Below the pieces are notes generated by a model. That model worked only from the letters and a program-made list of their open reading frames with translations, made no database searches and was not told the DNA's origin. From the NCBI GenBank assembly GCA_013180625.2, contig SNVD02014879.1, forward strand, positions 1 to 64,000: a DNA stretch of 64,000 nt, given 5' to 3'. The DNA is from Boswellia sacra (Eukaryota > Streptophyta > Magnoliopsida > Sapindales > Burseraceae). Position numbers and translations under genes: made by a program. This document shows, one piece after another, positions 34,451 through 47,088 of this stretch. Position 1 is the stretch's first letter; the number at the start of each line of letters is the position of its first letter.

Positions 34451-36049
34451 CTATAAAAAAAATACCAAGCTTCAACAAAGTAATTGTACCCTATTAAAGT
34501 ATAAATTTAATATTGAGTCTATACTTACTAACTTAAGTTTTTTATTAAAATAACAAACTTAATATGATAGTAAAACTATTTGATCCAAACGGTCTAATAA
34601 TATACGAATCTTCCTCTTAAAAACTATAAAAAAAAGTGTATTCCTCCGCTTATAAATCCCAAAAAGGTTGCTACAAGAGCATATGGACAGATCGAGACTT
34701 GATATTAAAGAAGTAAGCAAAAGTCTTTGAATTAGATAAGAATTTGAAAGGAAAAGTAAAACAGAAAGTGAAAGATGGTTGGAGTGATGGGCTGGCACAG
34801 TGGTCCATAAAACTGCAACAACACATGGACAGATTGAGACTTGACATTAAAGAGGTAATCAAGTGGTGAAGCCATGAAGTTCTCATTGTGGTTGTGATGA
34901 AATCTTAAAGTAATATTATATTTTTGAAAATTTTCTTAAATTAAATTTTTATGATATTAATTTAAATATAATTGTATAATTCTCTTTGTAATCATTCATC
35001 AATTTTAATTTGAAACATATATGAGAGATATATTTATAACCCTATTTTAATTTTAGTTACATTATTTAGTCATTGAAAAAGAATAAATAAATAAAAAGAC
35101 GAAATTGAAAGGAAAGAATACTAAATGGTCATTCAATTTTTCACATAATTTGAAATCCAAATTTAATAATAAGTAGCATGTTATACAATATATCTCTTGT
35201 GTATTTATAAACTGCTTAAGAACCCAGTGACATTTGATAGTTGAATTTTTTTTGTATTAGTTTTAGTAGGAATTTAGTCTCTTTTTTTCTTTTTAATGAG
35301 ATGCCGTTGCTTTTTTAGGATAAAACAGAAAATATAAATAAAGGATAATTTTAAAAGCTATTTGCTTTCACAATGACAATCACGACCATCCAAAAAATTG
35401 TGTTGAAGTAAATATTTTATGGTATTTAAATTATTTTTAATAATAAAAGCCTACAATTTTTTATATGGTTCAATGATTTTCATTATAGAAGTATATAGTG
35501 TGTTCGAGATCTGATTTAGAAAATTAAATTAGTTAAATATAAAATATTCTATAAATTATGCCACTAAAGAGTAGAATATTTTATTACATGTTTATTATTA
35601 TTATGATTATTATTATTATTGGAATTTATGCATTTTGGACTAAAACACCAGCTTTATATATGAATGGCACATATAACTTTTAGCTAGGATTGATCTTCTA
35701 ACATCCAGCACAACTAGAATGTCAAGATTATACAATTTTGTTTGGGAAATTAATATTGTTCAAATCTTTTTATTACTTATTTCCATTCCATGATGCTAGC
35801 AAACAATTTAAGGTCCTCGTTTCAATTATTCGTGGCTAATAATTAATAGTTAATCAATTTCTAAGATAATGTAACTCTCATTAATTAATACTTGTAATTA
35901 CCACTTCCATTTTAAACTATCCCTTTTGCAAACCAACCTCCAAGAAAGCCAATCAAAATTATAAAGTTTTTTTTGGTGAAACGTCCACCTCAATTTTTTT
36001 TGTCTTTCGATAAGGTTGCTTGTTGCCCAGAAACAGTTCTGATGACAAT
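34451..36049. other. Upstream region of CNL C
   Basis: AT-rich with two more flank repeats (about 34670-34740 and 34725-34890) and a (TTA)n stretch near 35593-35622 that is matched, longer, at 46455-46481 before D. No gene seen. From 35875 it is promoter sequence shared with A and D. Confidence 0.45.
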
Positions 36050-36055
36050 TTGACC
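36050..36055 (+). promoter_or_regulatory. W-box TTGACC upstream of CNL C
   Basis: 166 bp before the ATG, same context as A and D. Confidence 0.45.
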
Positions 36056-36215
36056 GTTTGGTGAAAATCAATTATTAATCAATTAGTATACAGTAGGATA
36101 TTCGAATTGAAAAGAAGCCAAAAATTTCACAAAAGCATTTTTTAAGCGCATATCTGATATCAGCTTCTTTTCTTATCCTATGTTGCAACTCTCTATTTAC
36201 CATCTGATTCCGAGA

Positions 36216-39032
36216 ATGGCGGCCGAAGCAATTCTTTCCGTTGTCTTGGAGCAGCTTGCTTCCATCACTATTGAGGAGGCACGGCAACAGATCAGCTTAG
36301 TTGGGGATGTCAAGAAAGAACTGAAAAAGCTTACCAGCAATTTTCAAGCTATTCAAGACGTGCTCGTTGATGCTGAGCGGAGACAAGTGAAGGAGCAACG
36401 TGTGAGATCTTGGTTAGACGAGCTCAAAGACATATCCTACGACATGGAGGATGTGTTGGATGAGTGGAACACTCAAATCATGAAATTGCAAATCGAGGGA
36501 GGCCATGAAGATGCTAATTATCTCGTCTCTAAGAAGAAGGTATGTTTCTGCCTTCCCTTTCCCTGCTTTAGCATCAAACAAGTTGCTTTCCGTCGTGACA
36601 TTGCTCTCAAGGTAAAAGAAATAAATGAAAATCTCGATGACATTGCCAAACAAAAAAATATGTTCAGTTTTGAAGTTACTAGGAGTAATGAAAAACCAAA
36701 ACGAGAAGAATCTACCTCTTTAGTTGATGAATCTGAGATATGTGGTAGAGGTTTTGAGAAGAAGACTTTAGTAAACATGTTGTTGTCTGAGAGTAGTGAT
36801 CCACAAGAAAGCCTCCGTGTCATCTCAATTGTAGGCATGGGCGGGATTGGAAAAACCACCCTTGCTCAACTTGCCTATAATGATGATGAGATTATAAGAA
36901 ATTTTCATAAAAAAGTTTGGGTTTGTGTCTCAGATCCTTTTGATAAATCAAAGATTGCTAAATCTATTCTTGAATCTTTTAAAAGAGATGACTCAAATTT
37001 AACTACACTTGAATCTCTTTTAAGAGAAGTTAGAGAATCTATTATGGGAAAGAAATTTCTTCTTGTTCTAGATGATGTTTGGACAAAGGACTATACTGAA
37101 TGGGAACTGTTATACAAATGTTTAAAATATGGTCTCTCAGGAAGTAAAATTTTGGTTACCACACGTATGGAAACAGTTGCTCGTGCAATGAATTCATATT
37201 CATCTGATATTTTAAATATTAAGGAATTGTCTGAAGATGAGTGTTGGTCATTGTTTAAAAGGTTAGCTTTTTTTTATAGGGCTTCTGATGAATGTGAAAA
37301 TTTAGAAGAAATTGGTAGAAAAATTGTAAAAAAGTGTAAGGGCTTGCCTCTTGCTGCAAAGACTATGGGGAGTCTCTTGCGGCATAAAAAAACTAGAGAA
37401 GAATGGCAATTGATCTTAGATGATGAAATGTGGAAATTAGAATCATTTGAAGAAGGTATTTTTCCTCCTCTTTTGTTGAGTTACAATAATTTACCTCCTA
37501 TGGCAAAATCATGTTTCATATATTGTGCCATCTTTCCAAAGGATTGGGTATTAGATAGAGATGAATTAATTCATCTATGGATGGCTCAAGGTTATTTGCC
37601 ATCAAATCAAAATAGAGAGATGGAGGCAATTGGTAAGGAATATTTTGATATCTTAGCTACTCGATCTTTCTTTCAAGAGTTTGAAAAAGATGAATTTGAT
37701 GATACTATTAAGTGTAAAATGCATGATATTGTGCATGATATTGCATTATTTCTCTCTCGAAAAGAATGTCTTACGCTTGAAGACAATGATTCTCAAAAAT
37801 CGAGCGTAGACATTTCTCATGATAAAACTCGTCATTTAATGCTTACCATGAGTGAAGTGGGGAATTATCCTATCCTTAGAGCTAATTCCAAAAAGTTGCG
37901 AAGCCTGTTAATTCACAATAATTCATACACAAATAAGTATGATCAGTTCCCATTAAACATGGAGCAATTAACTCATTTAAGGACATTAAGGTTTGACTAT
38001 CATTTGGTTAAAGAGATTCCAAGAGCAATCACAAAATTGATAAATTTGAGATTTCTTTATTTAATTGTTCATAACATGGAAGCATTACCTGATACCTTAT
38101 GTGAGTTATACAATTTACAAACTTTAAAGGTTGATGGTGATAATTTGATAAGATTACCTGTTGGGATGGAAAAGTTAATTAAGCTAAGGCATCTATTAAT
38201 CTCACCGTATAGACATATAAGTTGCATGCCCAAGGGAATGGAGAAATTAACTTGCCTTCAAACATTAAGAGATTTTTATGTTAATGGCAGTGATGATGAT
38301 AACAATGCATGTACACTTGAGGCTTTAAAAAATCTGAATCAGCTTGTATCTCTTTACATAGATAGGCTGGGAAATGTAAAAGACGGGAGTGAGATTAAGA
38401 AGGCCCAACTTTGGGATAAAAAAAAGCTGGTTCAGTTGTATTTAAACTTTAGGGGAAATATGGCTGGTCAAGTTGACCATGAAATACTCCTTAAAGCCTG
38501 TCTACCACCTCCTCCAAATTTAGAGGTTTTAGGGATATATTGTTACAGAGGCAACATTTTATCCCCCAATTGGATGATGTCACTTAGTACCTTGAAGAAA
38601 TTATTCATTTGGAGTTGTGAGAATTTGGAGTGTTTGCCTCCTTTAGGAAATTGGCCATACCTTGAATCACTTGAAATAGGCTCCATGAATAGAATAAAAA
38701 GAGTGAGTGATGAATTCTTGGGTGTAGAAAGTGGTGGTGCATCGTCATCATTATCTTCTTCTTCAAATATTATTTTCTTTCCGAAATTGAAATCTCTTTC
38801 ATTCTATCGTATGTCTACTTGGGAAGAATGGGATTATGGGATTACAAGGAAGGATGAAGAAGATATTACAATTATGCCACATCTTCGATCTTTAACGTTT
38901 TATATGTGCCCCAAATTAAGAGTATTGCCAGAAGAGCTTTTTCAAAGGACGACGTTAGTGGAATTGAAGATAGAGTGGTTCAGCCAAATTCTAAAGGAAC
39001 GATATGAAGAATGGAGAAATAGAAAGAAATGA
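36216..39032 (+). CDS. CNL disease-resistance protein C (RGA-like)
   Basis: Intact 938-residue CC-NB-ARC-LRR receptor. MEDVLDEW at about 77-84, GMGGIGKTT at 207-215, LVLDDVW at about 283-289, GSKILVTTR, GLPLAA, CFIYCAIFPKD and MHD (about 502-504) all have consensus residues, so nucleotide binding and switching should be possible. The LRR ends with ERYEEWRNRKK. I start at the ATG giving MAAEAIL; an in-frame ATG 12 codons upstream exists but is not shared by paralogues. The linker after the CC domain (DESEICGR) differs from A and D (DVSDISGR). It lies head-to-tail 8 kb before D, whose LRR and proximal 3' flank are very close to it. Confidence 0.95.
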   Translation: MAAEAILSVVLEQLASITIEEARQQISLVGDVKKELKKLTSNFQAIQDVLVDAERRQVKEQRVRSWLDELKDISYDMEDVLDEWNTQIMKLQIEGGHEDANYLVSKKKVCFCLPFPCFSIKQVAFRRDIALKVKEINENLDDIAKQKNMFSFEVTRSNEKPKREESTSLVDESEICGRGFEKKTLVNMLLSESSDPQESLRVISIVGMGGIGKTTLAQLAYNDDEIIRNFHKKVWVCVSDPFDKSKIAKSILESFKRDDSNLTTLESLLREVRESIMGKKFLLVLDDVWTKDYTEWELLYKCLKYGLSGSKILVTTRMETVARAMNSYSSDILNIKELSEDECWSLFKRLAFFYRASDECENLEEIGRKIVKKCKGLPLAAKTMGSLLRHKKTREEWQLILDDEMWKLESFEEGIFPPLLLSYNNLPPMAKSCFIYCAIFPKDWVLDRDELIHLWMAQGYLPSNQNREMEAIGKEYFDILATRSFFQEFEKDEFDDTIKCKMHDIVHDIALFLSRKECLTLEDNDSQKSSVDISHDKTRHLMLTMSEVGNYPILRANSKKLRSLLIHNNSYTNKYDQFPLNMEQLTHLRTLRFDYHLVKEIPRAITKLINLRFLYLIVHNMEALPDTLCELYNLQTLKVDGDNLIRLPVGMEKLIKLRHLLISPYRHISCMPKGMEKLTCLQTLRDFYVNGSDDDNNACTLEALKNLNQLVSLYIDRLGNVKDGSEIKKAQLWDKKKLVQLYLNFRGNMAGQVDHEILLKACLPPPPNLEVLGIYCYRGNILSPNWMMSLSTLKKLFIWSCENLECLPPLGNWPYLESLEIGSMNRIKRVSDEFLGVESGGASSSLSSSSNIIFFPKLKSLSFYRMSTWEEWDYGITRKDEEDITIMPHLRSLTFYMCPKLRVLPEELFQRTTLVELKIEWFSQILKERYEEWRNRKK

Positions 39033-40709
39033 TACAACTAAGTGACTTTTGGTCCCCAGAACTCTCATGTGGCTACATCTGCTACTACGGTAATTTCTTC
39101 TCATCTTGTTTTTAATTTATCTGCTATTTGTTAACTAAGAGATATACAAAAGCTTATTTTCAAATTTTAACTATCAGCGTTCAGTGGAGATGCTAGAACC
39201 TTTAGGTCTAAATTTTTATCAAATTCGATATCATCTGATTTTGCAAAAGTAGTTTTGCTAATGATTTCACTTTGATGAAACGTTATGTGCAGAACTTGAT
39301 TTTCATCCCATTGTTGACCCAATTGTGCAAACATATATCCACATACTTCCATCAAACTATAGATATTCCAAGTTTGGTTCTCACAACCTCTTCAATGTGG
39401 ATTAAATATGAACTAGGTAAATGACTATGAGCATACTTTTATATAATCTTCTATATTTGTTTTGTACCGTCTCAAATGTATTTGCCAATGTCGAAGCTTC
39501 TGTGCTACAGCCCCAGAGCCATTTAATGATGGAGACACGTCAATTTTTTTTTTTTTCCTGTGGCTTTGATGGAGAGATGAAGAATGTGACAAGCCGAAGA
39601 AGATAGGACATTTTCATAACAAAAGTTTTACTAACTGCTTCAACTCTGGCTCAGTTTTCTTCCTTCAAGGTACAGTTAAATTAACATTTAAACTATTTGA
39701 ATTGGAGAGTTAGTTTAACTACCATGTAAACTATGTGCAGTAAGGAAGAGTGGGGTGATGAGAAGGGATTAGCCCAATGCATCACTAAATAATGTCATTG
39801 TTTATATGGTGCAGTCACTAATTCCATTTTTTTTTCCTCCGCTGTTTGCCTTTACTATGAATAATGTCATTGTTAAAATTGTGCTGTTTGGACTAAAGAC
39901 TGTGGTCTCTATGGAAAATGAAAATATAAAGCTGATTGATACCATAGGAGAATGCACTGTCTGGTATTTGAATGTCCAACATAATGGTAATAGAAGTCTT
40001 CTAGCCAATGATTTCAAATAAGGAAATTAATATTTAAGGCACAGAATCAAAGGAAAATGCTTACACAGACGGAAGGTGAAGGCAACCAGCTGCATTTATT
40101 CATATTTTCTGCACTAGGATTGGCATTCTCTGAAACAAACTTTTTAAGCTTATTCAATATGCCTTTTCTTTTCTGTATTTAAGGCATTATCTGAATGGAC
40201 CTTTTGTCAGGTGTTTAAATATTACAGGAAAAGTATTGGATTCCAAAGGCTTCTCCTGTGGCCACTGTTTCTTTCACTGAGAAGCTCTAAACAAAGAAGA
40301 TGTGACCGGCAAGAAGAGATGATGATGTTGCTCTGCTTTCAAAGACCAAAGGCACTGCCAGATCATGTGGGTGAGAATAGAACTTTCATGGCATTGGTAA
40401 TAAGATTTGCAATCACAAAGTGATATGTATGGGGGACAGGATATCCATTGTTTTATTCTGCTTTTATTTTGGAAGTTACGCATTTCAACTAAAATCCATG
40501 ATCTATAACGGAAATGCTAATGCCAAGTGAAGGGAAGCATGCAAAGATGCATCATGAGCAGGCTGATGGGAGTGTTTTCATTTATTTTATCATTGAACAT
40601 AGTATTCCAATGGACCAGACACCATTCCAAAGGAGTTTTCAATCTATAATTTGACAATCTTTATTTCCTTTTTTTACTTTTTTCACCTTTTCCTTCTATT
40701 TATTTGTCT
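39033..40709 (+). other. 3' flank of CNL C with exon-like blocks
   Basis: Closely matches 49912-51480. Blocks are bounded by TACTACGGTAATTTC, TGTGCAGAACTTG, GAACTAGGTAAATG, TGCTACAGCCCC, CTTCAAGGTACAG and ATGTGCAGTAAG, in a donor/acceptor order typical of introns in a 3' UTR. A 1.1-kb stretch present in A and D is deleted at about 40609, with filler sequence at the junction. Confidence 0.5.
40610..40635 (+). repeat. Templated filler at a deletion junction
   Basis: ATGGACCAGACACC...TTCCAAAGGAG at 40610-40635 copies the segment at 40730-40757, 120 bp downstream, minus two A. It sits exactly where the sequence jumps from the equivalent of about 9170 to about 10315 in the A flank. Confidence 0.75.
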
Positions 40710-41560
40710 ATGCAAAGATTCCTCCTCCTATGGACCAGACACCAAATTCCAAAGGAGGACCGAAATTTGCGGAGGAAGCAAACTGTCATGACTAGATATA
40801 TCATAAGGTTAAAGGTAAAGTGCAGGACCTTCGTTGATATATCTATCCATCTAATTAATGCCGTATAGTTGATAAGAAAAATAGGTATACTCATAAAAAT
40901 GCCTGACATCATTTTTGGGAATAGGCAGGTTTATGTATCATTAAGGTACAAAATCCTGGACAGCACCAACAGGAAGACCTACCAGCTGACCGTCATGTGC
41001 CATCAATGGATCACTTCATGTCCCAAAGCTTCAACCTGGTTAGTTATGCATTATGTTATTTCCGGACTTTATCCTATCATGTTTGTGTAGCAATCATATA
41101 TTTAGAACGCAATTTATTAGTACTTCACAGTTTGCACAGTGATTGATGCAAGAATGCTCTTATAGATTCTCTTTAGAACAAAATTTATTAGTACTTCACA
41201 GTTTGCACAGTTTGCAAACGAAATTGTGTTTTTTGCAGTAAAGATTATTCTTTCTTATGGATTCTATTTTGCAGTGCTTATTTATGCAAGGATGCTCAAA
41301 GTGGTCACAACTTCGAAGTGAGATAAAGAATTTCAAAGGGGCTCATACGATTGCAATTGAAGCCAGGTCTCGTGATCGCACACTCTCACAAATGGGCAGA
41401 ATGCAAAGTCTTGTGGACAGGCAGACTCAGCTGATATTGCTGCTCACATGTAGAAGCCACTTGAAGCAGGAACTTGCAAATCCCTTAATCTGATTCTGTA
41501 GGAGTTCAACATTTTGACAAGAAATTGGACAACTGGGTTCAAGTCTTTCAATCTTCTGCA
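40710..41560 (+). other. CNL 3'-flank exon-like module, copy C
   Basis: Same block order as the others, but a further deletion joins GGTAC to AAAATCCTGGAC (near 40947), removing about 110 bp of the module. The final block reads RMQSLVDRQTQLILLL and ends LKQELANPLI, an open 79-codon frame. Confidence 0.55.
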
Positions 41561-44500
41561 TGTATCAGTCATTGAAGAGAAGATAAGTTGATAGTATTCT
41601 GTTAGGTGTTAGCGGATGGTGTTGGATAGTTTTGTAAGTTTACTTCATGTCATTCTTTAGTCATGAAATGAAGACAAACAACATATCATTTGTGATATGT
41701 AGATTCCAAATGGTCAAAATTTGGAATACCAATCTCTCTTCTTTGTAATTGAACTTTTTCATGTAAAAGTTTATTGGTATCTGACTACGTAATGAAATTA
41801 ATGTCTCCTGCTCTGTGCATTAGCATAGTATTTGATCTAATAAAATGGTTGATGTAACGTCAATCTCTATTTTTTAATATTAATTCCACTATGTAATGTG
41901 TGAGGCTTAATCTCTAAATCTTTTATTTCTCCTGTTAATGATTTTAGATATCTATTTTATTTAATGTTCCTATTAAATATAATAACTTCTATCATATCTT
42001 ATATCATCTTCATTAAATTTGAGAAAACAGTAAAAAAAGCTAATTCTTAAAGAGTCTTGTGTTTTAGTAATTTTTTCTTTATTTAATATATAATGAAATT
42101 TGAATATTTAAATAAACTGACTTAATAGGTTCTAAATTTCTAGAAATGATTTGCAATGGGTGAGAAAAGATTGATAATTTAATACAACAGCAAGAAAGAG
42201 CACCAACATCCCCTATTTATTAACCGTTCCCTGACTTCACCAGGATTCGCATATCATCTGTGATCAACTCTCAATAAAATATTTGCATCTTATTTTTCAT
42301 TGAATTAAATCAAAATAACCAACAATTATTGAATTCATGACTCATGTGATGTTGTCATCTACATATGGTTTAGATACAAAGATGATAAGTCGTCACATTT
42401 TCCCTGGATTTATGATCATTATTTATTGTAAATTGAGCTACTAAATTTCAATATTCGAATCAATTTGAATATTCTCGAGAAATAAGGCTTCCTGGAAAAT
42501 TCAAAGAATCATCCCATGCATGCATATACAATCCTTCATCAGTTAATTAATTAATATCTATATATATCCATCCACTAGTTTTAAATATTCAAACCCAGCA
42601 ACTTGTAATAGTTGATATCGTTTTAAGAGTGGACACCGTTAGGCAATGGCGATGGATTACCTAATACCTACCCCAACTTTTGTTGGTTAAATAATCAGTC
42701 AATTCATGGCAGTAGTTACGAATAAATTAAGCCGGCCATTATTAGTATAATGAAAACCCAATAATTAAGGATAGTAATTTTAAATGTTAAAACTCATACA
42801 GGACATAGATATATGGCCAAATGCCAATAACGTTGGATTACTCACCCCAACTAATTGCGGTTAATTAATTCATGGCATCGATCATCAATAAATTAATTAA
42901 TCAATTGTTAATTACAAGTGGGGAGTCAAGAATCAGATCTTAAATGAGAAATTGTTCAATCTTTTTTTTTTTTCCCCAGTTTGGGGTTGTTGTTGTTAGG
43001 AAATTAGTAACGTATTTTTTGTAGAAAAAATCATCTTTAAATAAAAGGGTGTTTGATAAACTAACTTTTAAAAACTATTTTACTCCTAAAAAATAAGATA
43101 GATGTGTTTGAGATTATTGTTGTTATATCTTTTATTATATAAAAATGACCAAAATGACATACATATTATTCCTTTGTAATGTTTAATTATTAATATTTTA
43201 TAATCAATTTGTTTCCTTTTTCAAATTATTTCCAACATTATCAATATTAATCAATCAAATAATATTTCATAATCAATTCGATTTCTTTTGTATTTGAAAT
43301 ATTTCCTACAAATTTTGTATAAATTATTTGCAGTAATATTTTAAAATTAATTCTATATATAAACTATTTGCAATAATATTTAAATCAAAATCATTCAAAT
43401 TAATATTATAATATAAAAATAAATCTATTTATTTATAAAATAATTTAGATTTTGTACACACATATTATAAATTTACATAACATGAATTTATATCCAACAT
43501 GTATTTTAATTATAAAATATAAATATATGTATTCATAAATACAATAAATTAAAAAATATTAGATTCAATAAATAATTATTCAATTAAATAAATTATTATG
43601 AAATTTTAAAATAATTTCAAATTTTATCAAAAAATAAAAATTTATGAACATAAATAAAATTTATTAAAAAAATTATGAAAATAAATCCATAAATTATAAA
43701 TTTTCTTGTTAAGTCGGTATAATATTTTTAAAAGAAAAAAATTTTAACAATGAGAATAATTTGGTATTTTTATTTTTCTACTGAGGGTATTTTAGACTTT
43801 TTCTACATTTCAAAGTATAACGTGTCTAAAACTTGGCAAGCCCCCGCTTTTGAGGTTTTTAATAAATCTGATTTTTTTTTTTTATAGCAACTTTATTTTG
43901 AAGCAGGTTAAAAAGCAACTTGAAACATTCAGGATCGTTGTTGCTACAGAATTTTTTTTTATAGTAAAAACAATCCTCCCAGGCCCTTTATTTCCCTGTC
44001 ACCGGAGACTTGATTCAATTTTCCAATACGAAATCCCCCAGATACACCAAGAACAAACGAACAAACAAATAAATAAACAGTCAATTGGCAGGCAATATTA
44101 GTTTGTTATTATTATTTTAAAAAGTTCCACCTTAATTTAGTTTATATACGCATGCGACTGTGCATAGCTTACTATGCTTTCGGATATGGAAAGAAAAAAA
44201 AATATGTGACAATTTTCCTGGTGATCTCCGATTTTTAACTCCCCTATTTGAATTTAACGTTACAGAACATATTCATTGGAATACTTTCATTAATTAATAA
44301 CTTAATTTTAAGTGATTTCTATTACACATCACCTCCCATGAGAGGGCATGAACATTATATTTATTTTTATTTTTGTGTGGAAAGTCCGGCCATCACATGC
44401 CTATTTTTATTCTTTCTATAAAGTTGCTTATTGACAAGAAATTAACATTGCTTATTTTCATGCAACAACATTAATTCCAAATTAGCCCTGTTCTCGACGA

Positions 44501-46449
44501 AGAAAACTTACAAGAATCGTCCCATGCATGAGTACACAATCCGTCGTCAAGCAACTAATTAATCATTGTCTATATTTCTCCACTAGTTTTAAAAATTGAA
44601 ACTCAACAACTTGTAATGGTGGACACTGTTAGCAATGGGGATGGGTTACCTACCCCAACTTTTGTTGGCTAAATAATCAGTCAATATATCATGGTAGTCT
44701 TTATGGATAAATTAAGCCATTATTAGTATAATGAAAACCTAATAATAAAAAATTGTAATTTTAAATATTAAAACTCATATATGGCCAATAATGCCAATAA
44801 CGATGGATTACTTACCCCAACCTATTGCGGTTAATTAATTCATAGTAGCCATCATGAATAAACTAATTAAACAATTATTATAGTATAATATACACGTAAA
44901 AATATAAAATGATAATATTAATTATTAAAAACTTATAGAGACACTATGAGGCAACAGTGATGCTCTTCTTTAACTTTTTGGGATTAATTATGATGTGTTC
45001 GTTTTATGATTATGTGTTTTTGTTTTTAATTGGATTTAAGACTGTGTAGTTGATTTTGAATTATTTTAAATTTTAAAATAGATATGAGGTTATATTGAAT
45101 ATAAAATACATTTAAAAATGTGCAGCACAAAAAACAAGATTTAGACCCAAGAATAAACACATCCTTAGTCATTAAATAGCCACCAAGAGATCAGAATTTT
45201 ACTTCACATAATTTGTATTTTTTTTCTGTTTAGTATGTTTGCTTAAATTAAATTTAATTAAAATACAATTTTATTGACTCCTTAAGCTCATCAACTAAAA
45301 GCCGTATTTACTCTGATTATTTAGCTACTCCTACTTTCTTTTGCTTAAAATTATTGACTCCTTAAGCTCGTCACTGAGTTACTTTTTTCATTAAATTTTG
45401 AATAACTAAATACAATTTTCAAGAAAAATAAACAATCTTTGATATAAATAGTTAATATATACATTAAAATACACATTAAGACTATCTTAATTAATAGCCA
45501 TATTAAGCTGATACACTAATTTAAAATATTGAAACTCAACAAAGAACATTGTGACACCAACGACAGTGGTTACCAACATCATTTTTTTAATTTCTTTTTG
45601 GTTAATTGGTCAATCATGGAAACTGTGAATATTAAAATTCACCACTAATGATATTAAATATTGCGATGACTTACCGACCCTCAGAGAGGAGCCACGCTTG
45701 GGTGCTGGTCCTAGAGAGCCCATGGGTACTTCCTAGTAGGGAGTTACTGTTCTAAAAATGTTGAAACATTAGTATTTATCAAGATAAGGAAAGTTCTATT
45801 TTTTTTTTCGAAGAGATGCAATAATAGTCTTTGAATTATTTGAGAAGTTTGGGGGAAAAGATAATTCATCAATTGGTCAAGTCATCATGTTCCCATTGTG
45901 GATGTGAAGATATCAAAACAAAGTTATACGAAACACATGAGAAAATGACTTCCATATTGATCCGAAATTTCCGCTTCATTTACTCATTTTCATCAAGTAA
46001 GTTAATCAATTAGATAATGAAAGTAAAAAGAAAAAGTAAAAGAGATCCATCACTTGAAAAATTGCTATTTTATCTCAGGTTTTTTTCATGAGATGCCGTT
46101 GCTTTTTTAGGATACAACGGAAAATATAAATAAATGATGATCTTTCACAAGAGCAATCACTACCATCTGAAACATTGTGTTGAAGTAATTATTTTACAGC
46201 ATTCAAATTATTTTTATAAAAGCCTACAATTTTTTATATGGTTCAATGATTTTCATTATAGAAGTATACAGAGTGTTCGAGATCTTAATTAGAAAATAAA
46301 TTAAACGTGCCTTGTTGTTTCACTTACAACTTACAATCTAAAAACTGTATCAGGATTTTCTTTCACTTTGTAGCACAAATATAAAAATGTTCTATAAATT
46401 ATATAGCCACCAAAGAGTAGAATATTTTATTACATGTTTTTTATTTTTA

Positions 46450-46481
<32 letters not shown>

Positions 46482-46912
46482 GGAAATTTACCCATTTTGG
46501 AGTAAAACAGCATGCTTTATATATAAATGACACATATAACTTTCAGTTAAGATTGATCTTCCAACGTCCAACACAACTAGAATGGCAAGATTATACGATT
46601 TTTTTTTTGGGAAATTAATATTGTTCAAATCTTTTTATTACTTATTTCCATTCCATGACACTAGCAAACAATTTAAGGTCCTCGTTTCAATTATTCTTGG
46701 CTAATAACTGATAGGTAATAAATTTTAAGCTGAGACTCTCATTAATTAATACTTGTAATTACCACTTCAATTTAATTTAAACGATTCCTTTTACACACCA
46801 ACGTCCACGAGAGCCAATCAACAATATAAAGTATTTTTGGAGGAACGTCCACTTCAATTTTTTAGTCTTTCTATAAGGTTGCTTGATGCCAAGAAACAGT
46901 TCTGATGACAAT
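41561..46912. other. Intergenic DNA between C and D
   Basis: The longest AT-rich spacer; no gene seen. A 400-bp block occurs twice (42490-42900 and 44505-44900) and once upstream of B (12345-12720). A flank repeat lies at about 45820-45910. 46080-46740 matches the upstream flank of C. Short ORFs such as 43850-44101 have no recognisable features. Confidence 0.45.
46455..46481. repeat. (ATT)n microsatellite upstream of D
   Basis: About nine ATT units; the paralogous site before C (35593-35622) is shorter and interrupted by G. Confidence 0.8.
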
Positions 46913-46918
46913 TTGACC
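46913..46918 (+). promoter_or_regulatory. W-box TTGACC upstream of CNL D
   Basis: 176 bp before the ATG in the shared CAATTTGACC context. Confidence 0.45.
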
Positions 46919-47088
46919 GTTTAGTGAAAATCAATTATTAATCAATTAGTATACAGTAGTATATATGAATTGAAACGAAGCCAACAATTTCACAAATCAT
47001 TATATATTAAGCGCATATCTCGTATCACATCAATTTCTTCTCTTCATTTGCAACTCGTTCATTCACTATTTACCATTTGATTCTGAGA

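Noticed and set aside
39806..40021. 72-codon frame in the C flank as a B3-like domain fragment
   Set aside because: Only a vague resemblance in a few residues (GECTVWYLNVQ); too weak to name.
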